A DNA stretch of 36,975 nt from Lachnospiraceae bacterium (lineage in GTDB: Bacteria > Bacillota > Clostridia > Lachnospirales > Lachnospiraceae). A program made the position numbers and the translations under genes. This document shows positions 23,193-30,270 of the stretch, in pieces. The notes beneath the pieces are model-generated. The model did no database searches and had not been told where the DNA came from. It saw only the letters and a list, made by a program, of their open reading frames with translations. The stretch's first letter is position 1. Each line of letters begins with the position of its first letter. The stretch is taken from NCBI GenBank assembly GCA_029226225.1, contig JAQXXU010000038.1, forward strand, positions 1 through 36,975. The letters run 5' to 3'.

Positions 23193-23732
23193 ATGAAAAA
23201 TTTACTTGCAAAAAGAGTAAAGAAGAACAACAAGGGCTTTACCCTCGTAGAGCTCATCATCGTAATCGCTATTATTGCTATCCTTGTAGCAGTACTGGCA
23301 CCGAACTATGTAAAGTATGTAGAGAAGTCAAGATGGTCTGCTGATCAGAATACATCATCAGAGCTTCTGTCGGAGGTTAAAACTGCAATAGTTACTGCTC
23401 AGGAAGATTCTGCTACTGGTGTTGGAAGCTTTATTATAAAAATGGATAAAAATGGTACAGCATTTGAAGGTACAAAAGAGACAAATATTGAAACGGCATT
23501 AGATAATGCGGATAAAGATTGGCAGAAAGGCGTAGTTAAGCACACTAAAGACCAGAAAATAAAAATAAAAGATAAGAGCGGCGCAAGTAGTGAAAAAACA
23601 GTTGCCGCAGGAGCTGATTACTATGTTGTATATGATTCTGCCAGTGATAAAGTAGCAGGTGGTTGGGGTGCAAACGCAAAAGATGCTACTGAAATCGACG
23701 TAACTCCATCAGGAGCACCAAAGGCATCATAA
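23193..23732 (+). CDS. pilA: Type IV prepilin (major pilin candidate)
   Basis: 179 residues. A short basic leader ends KKNNKG|FTLVELIIVIAIIAIL: type III signal peptide cleaved after Gly15, Phe1 methylation site and Glu5 of the mature pilin (residue 20). The hydrophobic N-terminal helix is followed by a globular domain rich in Lys, Asp and Ala with no cysteines, so no C-terminal disulfide loop. AAAGGAG precedes the ATG. Codon choice is visibly more A/T-rich past residue 60 than in the conserved helix or the neighbouring genes. No prepilin peptidase is in the window. Confidence 0.93.
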   Translation: MKNLLAKRVKKNNKGFTLVELIIVIAIIAILVAVLAPNYVKYVEKSRWSADQNTSSELLSEVKTAIVTAQEDSATGVGSFIIKMDKNGTAFEGTKETNIETALDNADKDWQKGVVKHTKDQKIKIKDKSGASSEKTVAAGADYYVVYDSASDKVAGGWGANAKDATEIDVTPSGAPKAS

Positions 23733-23763
23733 TCTTGTGCCAAGGGGAACATACACCTTGATA

Positions 23764-23880
23764 TGTCAACAGTGACAGGTACCCTGTGTCAATGGGTGTG
23801 TCAATGGGGACGCGTTCAACTGACACATTTTAGGATGTGTCAACTTTGCCAGTCCCCCTGACACATTTTTCCAATGCTGC
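23764..23880. repeat. Intergenic repeat cluster of TGTCA/TGACA units
   Basis: Contains TGTCA-ACAG-TGACAGGTAC (23764-23782), several TGTGTCAATGGG units, and a perfect palindrome TGACACAT-TTTAGG-ATGTGTCA. It ends CTGACACATTTTT. A related copy is at 24648. This looks like a dispersed non-coding repeat family. Part of the 400-nt gap after the pilin. Confidence 0.75.
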
Positions 23881-23955
23881 GGAGCTGGGGCTGTAACAGC
23901 CGGCAAACGGCTCCGGTCATTTTTTAAATGAATGATCATAAGGCCGCTCCGCAGC
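23876..23955 (+). terminator. Two competing hairpins: terminator and long-arm stem after the pilin
   Basis: GGAGC (23881) can pair with GCTCC (23910) around inner hairpins and is followed by GGTCATTTTTT, which would terminate. The longer GCTGCGGAGC (23876-23885) is instead perfectly complementary to GCTCCGCAGC (23946-23955), which would break the first stem. The arrangement resembles an attenuator. Confidence 0.5.
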
Positions 23956-23980
23956 CATATCCATAAAAGTATATAATCGA

Positions 23981-24013
23981 TTTTCCCCGGTCCCCTGGCC
24001 GGGGGATTTTTTT
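23981..24013. repeat. 33-bp repeat containing a hairpin, copy 1
   Basis: TTTTCCCCGGTCCCCTGGCC followed by GGGGGATTTTTTT. Identical to 24678-24710. CCCC/GGGG stems and a terminal T-run make it a likely rightward terminator carried by the repeat family. Confidence 0.85.
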
Positions 24014-24132
24014 ACCCATTTACAGTAGACTATTCTTTAGAATCGTGATATTATAAAATTCATATCGGACATTTTCTGAAAGAAGACTTATGAAATATTA
24101 TTGCACTATAGAACAGAGAAGGGAGAAGAGGA

Positions 24133-24516
24133 ATGAGGGGAAAGATAGACTTATCAGATCTTAGGGATCTTCCGGAAGAGCACGAGTTCAGAGTTGCCAG
24201 ATACTTTGCTGATCTGGGAAAAGATGTGAAGTTCATTCAACGCAGTAATATCCCGAATGTACATACGCCGGATATACATATGGATGGCCTTGACTGGGAA
24301 ATCAAGTGTCCGCAGGGAAGTGGGAGAAATGTGATGGCACATAACTTTATTAAGGCACTGGCACAATCGAGGAATATAATCATCGATCTACGACGATGCA
24401 GCATGGATGATAGTAAGTCAGTTAAGGAGCTTAAGAAACTTTTTAAGGAAAAGACAAGAGCTAAAAAACTGTTGATTATAATGAAAAACGGAGAACTGAT
24501 AGAAAATTCACGCTAG
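24133..24516 (+). CDS. PD-(D/E)XK nuclease-like domain of CdiA-CT type, stand-alone
   Basis: 127 residues. EEHEFRVARYFADLGKDV, then HTPDIHMDGLDWEIKCPQGS (44-63): P-D-(x8)-E-I-K, the catalytic pattern of the restriction-like fold, with the TPD-x-x-x-x-G-x-x-WEIK wording I associate with the tRNA-nuclease domain at the C-terminus of some CdiA contact-inhibition toxins. Here it is free, without delivery domains, signal peptide or a recognisable immunity gene. It may be a captured toxin tip, a domesticated enzyme or part of a defence unit. GGGAGAAGAGGA precedes the ATG. Repeats flank it on both sides. Confidence 0.6.
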   Translation: MRGKIDLSDLRDLPEEHEFRVARYFADLGKDVKFIQRSNIPNVHTPDIHMDGLDWEIKCPQGSGRNVMAHNFIKALAQSRNIIIDLRRCSMDDSKSVKELKKLFKEKTRAKKLLIIMKNGELIENSR

Positions 24517-24543
24517 AACTTAACGACAATTCCAATAAAAAAG

Positions 24544-24571
24544 TTGACAATTTTGGTAAATGTGATATTAT
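24544..24571 (+). promoter_or_regulatory. Promoter of a short untranslated transcript
   Basis: Consensus TTGACA, 16-bp spacer, TATTAT. No ORF follows before the hairpin at 24583. Confidence 0.75.
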
Positions 24572-24577
24572 ACGTAT

Positions 24578-24629
24578 AAGAGAAGCCCGATCCACTGTGT
24601 TAACAGAGGACCGAGGGCTTTTTCTTTTT
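24578..24629 (+). ncRNA. Candidate small RNA of about 50 nt
   Basis: Predicted start about 24578; ends in a nested hairpin (AAGCCC/GGGCTT, TCC/GGA, CTGT-GTTA-ACAG) followed by TTTCTTTTT. The promoter-to-terminator distance leaves almost nothing but the hairpin itself. The downstream yefM-yoeB pair has its own promoter, so this is a separate transcript. Confidence 0.6.
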
Positions 24630-24647
24630 GACTATTTATCTAAAATG

Positions 24648-24710
24648 TGTCAGTAGTGACAGGTACGACTGGCACATTTTTCCCCGGTCCCCTGGCCGGG
24701 GGATTTTTTT
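24648..24710. repeat. Intergenic repeat, copy 2 (TGTCA palindrome plus 33-bp hairpin)
   Basis: TGTCA-GTAG-TGACAGGTAC (17 of 19 bases as at 23764), then CGACTGGCACATTTT fused to the exact 33-bp hairpin repeat seen at 23981. The same two modules in the same order bracket the nuclease gene. Confidence 0.85.
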
Positions 24711-24719
24711 GATAAACAA

Positions 24720-24748
24720 TTGACGTACATTATCATGTACAGTATAAT
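24720..24748 (+). promoter_or_regulatory. yefM-yoeB promoter with overlapping operator
   Basis: TTGACG, 17-bp spacer, TATAAT. The spacer contains GTACAT-TATC-ATGTAC, and the hexamer TGTACA (24736-24741) lies right beside the -10 box. TGTACA is the known core of YefM operators, so self-repression by the complex is expected. Confidence 0.8.
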
Positions 24749-24769
24749 GCTGATAGAAAGGAGCGCGCC

Positions 24770-25024
24770 ATGATAGCTACAAACAGTACACAGTTCAGAG
24801 AGCATATGAAAAGAGATATGGACAGGGTTTCGGATGATTGTGAGCCGCTCGTTATCACGAGGAAGAAAGACAGGAATCTGGTTCTTATCTCGGAAGAGAT
24901 GTATAACAACCTCGTAGAGAATATCTATGTGATGGGCGATAAGGCTAATTATAACTGGCTCATGGAATCTAAAAAGCAGGCAGAAGAAGGCAGACTGATA
25001 ACACAGGAGAGGGCAGATGATTAG
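24770..25024 (+). CDS. yefM: Antitoxin of the YefM/Phd family
   Basis: 84 residues. MIATNSTQFREHMKRDMDRV and EPLVITRKKDRNLVLISEEMYNNL form the YefM DNA-binding fold; the acidic helical C-terminus (QAEEGRLITQERADD) is the toxin-wrapping tail. It neutralises YoeB and represses the operon. GAAAGGAG precedes the ATG. It overlaps yoeB by 8 nt, the usual coupling. Confidence 0.92.
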   Translation: MIATNSTQFREHMKRDMDRVSDDCEPLVITRKKDRNLVLISEEMYNNLVENIYVMGDKANYNWLMESKKQAEEGRLITQERADD

Positions 25025-25283
25025 AGCCTTTACCGAGAATGGCTGGGAAGACTATCTGTTCTGGGGAAAAGAAAAACGGAAAACGATAGACAGGATAAAT
25101 GAACTCCTGAAGGACATAGAAAGAAACGGAGCGGCAAAGGGCAAGGGTCGTCCGGAACCGCTGCATGGAGATCTGTCAGGTTACTTCAGCCGCAGGATTA
25201 ATGAAAAAGACAGGCTGATCTATCGGGTCTGTGACGATAAGATCATCATTCTTTCATGCCATTATCATTTTTCAGACCATTGA
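25017..25283 (+). CDS. yoeB: mRNA interferase toxin YoeB (Txe family)
   Basis: 88 residues. GRPEPLHGDLSGYFSRRINE, DRLIYRV and the terminal SCHYHFSDH match YoeB; catalytic residues by alignment with E. coli E46, R65 and H83 are E47, R66 and H84. All are present, so the toxin looks active. YoeB cuts mRNA at the ribosomal A site after release from YefM. Confidence 0.94.
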   Translation: MIRAFTENGWEDYLFWGKEKRKTIDRINELLKDIERNGAAKGKGRPEPLHGDLSGYFSRRINEKDRLIYRVCDDKIIILSCHYHFSDH

Positions 25284-25302
25284 TACAGATTTTGGAGGAC
25301 TA

Positions 25303-26664
25303 ATGCAGGAAAATAAAATGGGCGTTATGCCCGTAAAGAAGCTCATCGTAAATATGTCAGTGCCTATGATGATATCAATGCTTGTCCAGGCATTGTATAA
25401 TGTCGTCGACTCGGTGTTCGTGGCGATGCTTTCGGAAAATGCGCTGACTGCCGTGACACTGGCTTTTCCGCTTCAGAACCTGATGATAGCAGTAGGCTCC
25501 GGAACCGGAGTCGGAGTTAATGCGATGCTTTCAAGGGCTCTCGGCGAGAAAAAGTACGACAAATCCGATAAAGCAGCAAATACGGCGGTTCTTCTCGCAG
25601 TCATGAGCGCTGTTGTATTTCTGATCCTGGGACTTACCATTACAAAGCCATTTATAAACACCCAGACACAGAACCCGCAGATAAGGCGGCTCGGATACAC
25701 ATATTTAGGCATCGTGACTACCATAGGAATCGGCGTTTTCATGCAGGTGACCTTCGAGAGACTGCTACAGTCTACCGGACGTACTTTACTTTCGATGGTC
25801 TCGCAGATCACAGGAGCAGTTTTTAATATCATTTTTGACCCGATACTGATCTTCGGACTGGGACCCTTTCCGAGACTTGAGGTGGCAGGAGCAGCGTATG
25901 CTACAGTCATGGGGCAGTGCATAGCAGCCTGTCTGGGACTCTTTATGAATCTGCACTATAATCATGAGCTGCATTTTTCCCTGAAAAAAATCCTCCATCC
26001 GGAAGGCAGGGTCATAGGGAGGATCTATGCCGTAGGTGTTCCGTCAATCCTTATGATGGCGATAGGATCGGTCATGACATACTGCATGAACATGATCCTT
26101 AAAGCCTTTTCATCGACGGCAATCGCGGTATTCGGAGCGTATTTCAAACTGCAGTCATTTTTCTTCATGCCTGTATTCGGACTGAATAACGGCCTGATTC
26201 CGGTCTTAGCTTATAACCTGGGTGCCAGGCAGAAAACACGTATCGACGAGGCACTTAAGTTTGCTCTGCAGCTGGCGGTCTGCATTATGGTCTGCGGTAC
26301 GGTTATTTTTGAGCTGATCCCATCACAGCTGCTTTCCCTGTTTTCACCATCGAAGGAAATGCTTCGTATGGGAGTACCGGCACTTCGTACCATATCCCTG
26401 CATTTCCCGATAGCAGCTTGCGGCATCATAATGGGTTCAATATTCCAGGCATTTTCGCGGAGCATCTATTCTCTTTTCGTCTCACTGGGTAGACAGCTCA
26501 TCATTCTAATCCCGGTCGCCTGGCTCTTGGCTCAGACCGGTAACGTAAATAACGTCTGGTGGTGCTACCTGATCGCAGAGATAGTGTCATTTATTCTGTC
26601 ACTTATTTTCTTCAGAAAAGTCTACAGGCAGGAGGTAAAGCCGCTTGAGACTGAAGCAGCCTGA
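25303..26664 (+). CDS. MATE family multidrug/Na+ (H+) antiporter
   Basis: 453 residues from ATG 25303 with GGAGG upstream; the track's 25231 start would overlap yoeB and lacks a ribosome site. About 12 membrane helices in two halves. Family features: VPMMISMLVQALYNVVDSVF, then SGTGVGVNAMLSRALGEKKYD, and FGLNNGLIPVLAYNLGARQK in the second half. It exports cationic drugs or metabolites. It follows yoeB by 19 nt, so it may be partly transcribed with the toxin pair. Confidence 0.93.
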   Translation: MQENKMGVMPVKKLIVNMSVPMMISMLVQALYNVVDSVFVAMLSENALTAVTLAFPLQNLMIAVGSGTGVGVNAMLSRALGEKKYDKSDKAANTAVLLAVMSAVVFLILGLTITKPFINTQTQNPQIRRLGYTYLGIVTTIGIGVFMQVTFERLLQSTGRTLLSMVSQITGAVFNIIFDPILIFGLGPFPRLEVAGAAYATVMGQCIAACLGLFMNLHYNHELHFSLKKILHPEGRVIGRIYAVGVPSILMMAIGSVMTYCMNMILKAFSSTAIAVFGAYFKLQSFFFMPVFGLNNGLIPVLAYNLGARQKTRIDEALKFALQLAVCIMVCGTVIFELIPSQLLSLFSPSKEMLRMGVPALRTISLHFPIAACGIIMGSIFQAFSRSIYSLFVSLGRQLIILIPVAWLLAQTGNVNNVWWCYLIAEIVSFILSLIFFRKVYRQEVKPLETEAA

Positions 26665-26733
26665 AATATCTGACCAGCCATACACAGCGTAAATTGATTT
26701 CTCCGGTTCGATGGCTTTGTGCCGTGAGTTCCT

Positions 26734-26762
26734 TTGCATATTTTCACGCATCGTGCTAAAAT
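26734..26762 (+). promoter_or_regulatory. Promoter placing the start at the ATG of the FAD dehydrogenase
   Basis: TTGCAT, 17-bp spacer, TAAAAT ending seven bases before ATG 26770. Weak -35 but good spacing; no ribosome site between. Confidence 0.45.
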
Positions 26763-26769
26763 ACCACCC

Positions 26770-28353
26770 ATGAGTATTCGAATAGATCAGGTAAAGATAA
26801 AAACGGATCAGGACAGCCGCGAGACGCTGATAGCAGAGGTTGCCAGACGGCTTCATATATCAGAAAAAGACATCACGGACCTTACCATCGTAAAGAAATC
26901 GATAGACGCGAGGAAGAAGCCGGATGTCTTTTTGCTGTATCAGATCGCGGTAAGCGTCCGCGTGAATGAGCAGAAGCTCTTAAAGAACCGTCATATAAAA
27001 AATATTTCACTTTTCCAGAAGAAAAACTATAAACTACAGACCGGACTTTCTTTAAACGGCAGAAAAAGGCCAGTTATCGTAGGCTTAGGACCGGCTGGGC
27101 TCTTTGCGGGACTCGTGCTCGCCGAGGCAGGGTTAGAACCTCTTATCATCGAAAGGGGAAAGCCAGCCGACGAGAGACGGGAGGATGTAGAGCATTTTTT
27201 TAAGACAGGTGTATTAGAACCTGATTCAAATGTGCAGTTCGGAGAGGGAGGAGCCGGTACCTTTTCAGACGGGAAGCTGAACACCGGAGTCCATGATAAA
27301 AATGGCCGGAATCACTTCGTCCTAGAGACATTTGTGAAGTACGGAGCGCCGTCTGAAATCCTCTATGAAGCGAAGCCGCACATCGGAACAGACCGCCTGA
27401 TAGAAGTCGTGTCGAATATCAGAAAAGCTATCATAGAAAAGGGTGGAGAAGTCAGGTTTCATACGAAAATGACAGGACTGTGCGTAGAGGACGGACAGAT
27501 CCGCGGAGTTGAAACAGATAAAGAGACGATAGATACTGATACGGTGATCCTTGCCATCGGGCATTCAGCCAGAGACACATTCAAAGCTTTATACGAAGAA
27601 AAAGTCCCTATGACATCGAAACAGTTCGCCATGGGATTTCGCGTAGAGCATCCACAGAGTTTCATAAATGAGTCACAGTACGGAAAGGATGCGGCGAAAT
27701 ACCTTCCGGCAGCACCGTATAAGCTGGCTTACTCAAAGGGAGAGCGCGGAGTCTATTCTTTCTGCATGTGTCCTGGAGGATATGTCGTAAACGCGTCATC
27801 GGAAGCGGGGCATCTGGCTGTAAACGGCATGAGCAACTACGGCCGTGACTCAGCGAACGCGAACTCAGCCATCGTAGTCGCAGTAGGTGCGGGCGAGTAT
27901 GACTTAAATGATCCGCTCGGTGCCATAGCCTATCAGCGCTCTATCGAGAAAAAAGCGTATGAGCTCTGTCAGGGAAAAATCCCCCAGCAGCTCTATGGAG
28001 ACTTTAAGGCTGGTAAAGAAAGCACTTCATATGGCGACTTCGAGTCTCTCACAAAGGGAGAACACGCCTTTGCGAACCTGAGAGGCATCTACTCGCCTGA
28101 GATAGAGCAGGCATTTATGTCTGGAATGGAAGAGTTTGATAAAAGGATCCATGGGTTTGCCAGATACGACGCGATACTTAGCGGTGTTGAAAGCCGCACC
28201 TCAAGTCCTGTCAGAATCCCCCGCGATGAGACTTTCCAGTCCAGCGTACACGGACTCTATCCGTGTGGTGAGGGAGCCGGATATGCCGGAGGCATTACCT
28301 CAGCCGCTATAGACGGGATCAAAGTTGCGGAAGCCGTGATAAATGAGTTATAA
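26770..28353 (+). CDS. Uncharacterised FAD-dependent dehydrogenase (COG2509 type)
   Basis: 527 residues from ATG 26770. A small N-terminal domain (MSIRIDQVKI ... VKKSIDARKKPDVFLLYQIAV) precedes a Rossmann FAD site VIVGLGPAGLFAGLVLAEAG (102-121) and IIERGK. FGEGGAGTFSDGKLNTG is the long glycine-rich loop diagnostic of the group, and GYAGGITSAAIDGI closes the FAD pocket. It is related to HI0933-type flavoproteins, is widespread in Clostridia and has no established substrate. I rejected the track's 26734 start because it reads through the promoter. Confidence 0.87.
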   Translation: MSIRIDQVKIKTDQDSRETLIAEVARRLHISEKDITDLTIVKKSIDARKKPDVFLLYQIAVSVRVNEQKLLKNRHIKNISLFQKKNYKLQTGLSLNGRKRPVIVGLGPAGLFAGLVLAEAGLEPLIIERGKPADERREDVEHFFKTGVLEPDSNVQFGEGGAGTFSDGKLNTGVHDKNGRNHFVLETFVKYGAPSEILYEAKPHIGTDRLIEVVSNIRKAIIEKGGEVRFHTKMTGLCVEDGQIRGVETDKETIDTDTVILAIGHSARDTFKALYEEKVPMTSKQFAMGFRVEHPQSFINESQYGKDAAKYLPAAPYKLAYSKGERGVYSFCMCPGGYVVNASSEAGHLAVNGMSNYGRDSANANSAIVVAVGAGEYDLNDPLGAIAYQRSIEKKAYELCQGKIPQQLYGDFKAGKESTSYGDFESLTKGEHAFANLRGIYSPEIEQAFMSGMEEFDKRIHGFARYDAILSGVESRTSSPVRIPRDETFQSSVHGLYPCGEGAGYAGGITSAAIDGIKVAEAVINEL

Positions 28354-28354
28354 T
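28325..28354 (+). promoter_or_regulatory. Possible mutL promoter overlapping the preceding stop codon
   Basis: TTGCGG, 18-bp spacer, perfect TATAAT (28349-28354), ending 11 bases before the mutL ATG. The -10 contains the TAA of the upstream gene. Confidence 0.45.
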
Positions 28355-28365
28355 ACTTTTCTGTT

Positions 28366-30270
28366 ATGAGAGAGATCAGAGAATTAGACCAGAGTGTCAT
28401 AGATAAAATAGCAGCGGGAGAGGTGGTAGAGCGTCCGGCTTCAGTCATAAAAGAGCTGACAGAGAATGCGATAGATGCCGGTGCCACAGCCATTTCCGTA
28501 GAGATAGAGGGCGGAGGGATAGACCTGATAAGGGTTACCGATAATGGCTCAGGCATACCGGAAGACCAGATAGAGACAGCCTTTCTCCGCCATGCGACGA
28601 GTAAACTCCGTACAGAGGAAGAACTCCATTCGATAGGCTCATTAGGCTTCAGGGGAGAGGCACTTTCCTCTATAGCCGCAGTCTCGAAGGTCGAGGTCTT
28701 TACGAAGACAGAAGATGAGATGGCAGGCTGCCATTACCGCATCGAAGGCGGCAGGGAGATAGAAAAGGAGTCAAAGGCAGCGCCCGACGGAACCACTTTT
28801 ATCGTGAGGTCACTTTTCTATAATACTCCCGCCCGTAGAAAATTCTTGAAAAGCCCCACCACAGAGGGAAACTACATAAGAGACCTGTTAGAGAAACTCG
28901 CGCTGTCACACCCTGATATCGCGTTTAAATTCCGTGCGAATAAGGCGGACAAGTTCGTGACAGTAGGTGACGGGAAACTCTTAGATGCCATCTACTGTGT
29001 GTACGGCAGGTCTATAGCAAACCATCTGCTTCCTATAGACAGGGCAGAAGACGGCATCCATATCACGGGTTTTCTGGGAAAAAGTGAGCTGAACCGCGGA
29101 AACCGTACTATGGAGATTTTTTTCGTAAACGAAAGGCTTGTAAAAAGCCGGATACTCTCGAAGGCGCTTGAAGCCGGAGGAGAGGGTTTCGTGATGAAGC
29201 ACCAGTATCCGTTCGCGATACTTTTCTTAGATTTCGATCCGTCACTTGTCGATGTAAACGTCCATCCGTCTAAGCAGGAAGTCAGATTCATGGATGAGCC
29301 GCTAGTGTATAAGCTCGTATCGGAAGCGGTTCACAGTGCCTATGCGGGTGGTGACGCAGTGCGCGACACCGAAGATCTGCAGGAAACTCCGCCAGCTCCT
29401 GAAGTGCCGAAAGAGACGCCGAAGGCACCCGAACCTTTTGAAAAGGAGAGACTGTCCCAGATAAAGGACGCGATAACGCATCAGATATCAAAGGATTCTC
29501 CTTATGAGAAGAAGTATGAGAGAAGCAGTGTCGACAGATTTTTATCAGAAAGGAAGGCCACTCTTCCTGAGAGTACACCGTATGACAAGCCTGCTGCCTC
29601 AGAAGAAGACAGCGACTTTGACGCACCGCTCAGAAAAGAGACCTTAGAGAAAAATTATGAGCAGACTTCATTTATCTCAAAGGACTCAGCGATAAATCAC
29701 AGACTTATAGGACTCGCATTTGATACGTACTGGATCTTCGAGTACAACGACGCACTTTTCTTAGTAGACCAGCATGCGGCACACGAGAAGGTAAACTACG
29801 AGAGGCTGATGCGCCATCTGAAAGACCATCAGATGACATCGGAGATGATCTCTCCGTCTATCATCATCTCACTTACTAAGACTGAGAAGCAGACGGTATT
29901 CGAGCATATAGACGCATTTGAGGACCTTGGATTCAGGATCTCTGACTTCGGTGAAACTGAAGTGGCACTCGAAGCCATCCCGGGGAACCTATTTGACATC
30001 GACGCGAAGGAGCTCTTTACGAATGTGCTATCGGGCATAAACGACTGGGGAGGTGAGAAGGTCCCTCAGATCGTCCGTGAAAAAATAGCTTCGATGTCAT
30101 GCAAAGCAGCAGTAAAGGGAAATCAGCCAATCTCGGCCACAGAGATGGATCATCTCTTCATGGAGATGATGCAGGCAGATGAACCCTATCACTGCCCGCA
30201 CGGGCGTCCGACAGTAGTCCGTATCACAAAGAGCGAACTCGACCGCCGATTTAAAAGGATAGTGAATTAA
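28366..30270 (+). CDS. mutL: DNA mismatch repair protein MutL (endonuclease type)
   Basis: 634 residues. GHKL ATPase motifs: ENAIDAG (33-39), DNGSGI, GFRGEALSSI. A disordered acidic/proline linker occupies about 330-430. The C-terminal endonuclease motif DQHAAHEKVNYE (near 468) with MSCKAAVKG and CPHGRPT shows a nicking MutL, as in organisms without MutH. No ribosome site precedes the ATG. The TAA is followed directly by the mutS ATG. Confidence 0.96.
   Translation: MREIRELDQSVIDKIAAGEVVERPASVIKELTENAIDAGATAISVEIEGGGIDLIRVTDNGSGIPEDQIETAFLRHATSKLRTEEELHSIGSLGFRGEALSSIAAVSKVEVFTKTEDEMAGCHYRIEGGREIEKESKAAPDGTTFIVRSLFYNTPARRKFLKSPTTEGNYIRDLLEKLALSHPDIAFKFRANKADKFVTVGDGKLLDAIYCVYGRSIANHLLPIDRAEDGIHITGFLGKSELNRGNRTMEIFFVNERLVKSRILSKALEAGGEGFVMKHQYPFAILFLDFDPSLVDVNVHPSKQEVRFMDEPLVYKLVSEAVHSAYAGGDAVRDTEDLQETPPAPEVPKETPKAPEPFEKERLSQIKDAITHQISKDSPYEKKYERSSVDRFLSERKATLPESTPYDKPAASEEDSDFDAPLRKETLEKNYEQTSFISKDSAINHRLIGLAFDTYWIFEYNDALFLVDQHAAHEKVNYERLMRHLKDHQMTSEMISPSIIISLTKTEKQTVFEHIDAFEDLGFRISDFGETEVALEAIPGNLFDIDAKELFTNVLSGINDWGGEKVPQIVREKIASMSCKAAVKGNQPISATEMDHLFMEMMQADEPYHCPHGRPTVVRITKSELDRRFKRIVN

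Noticed and set aside
24090-24164. 24-codon ORF overlapping the start of the nuclease gene
   Set aside because: Different frame, highly basic with no recognisable pattern; the purine-rich site inside it serves the 24133 ATG.
23764-24710. CRISPR array
   Set aside because: Repeats are not regularly spaced, there are no spacers of equal length and no cas genes.
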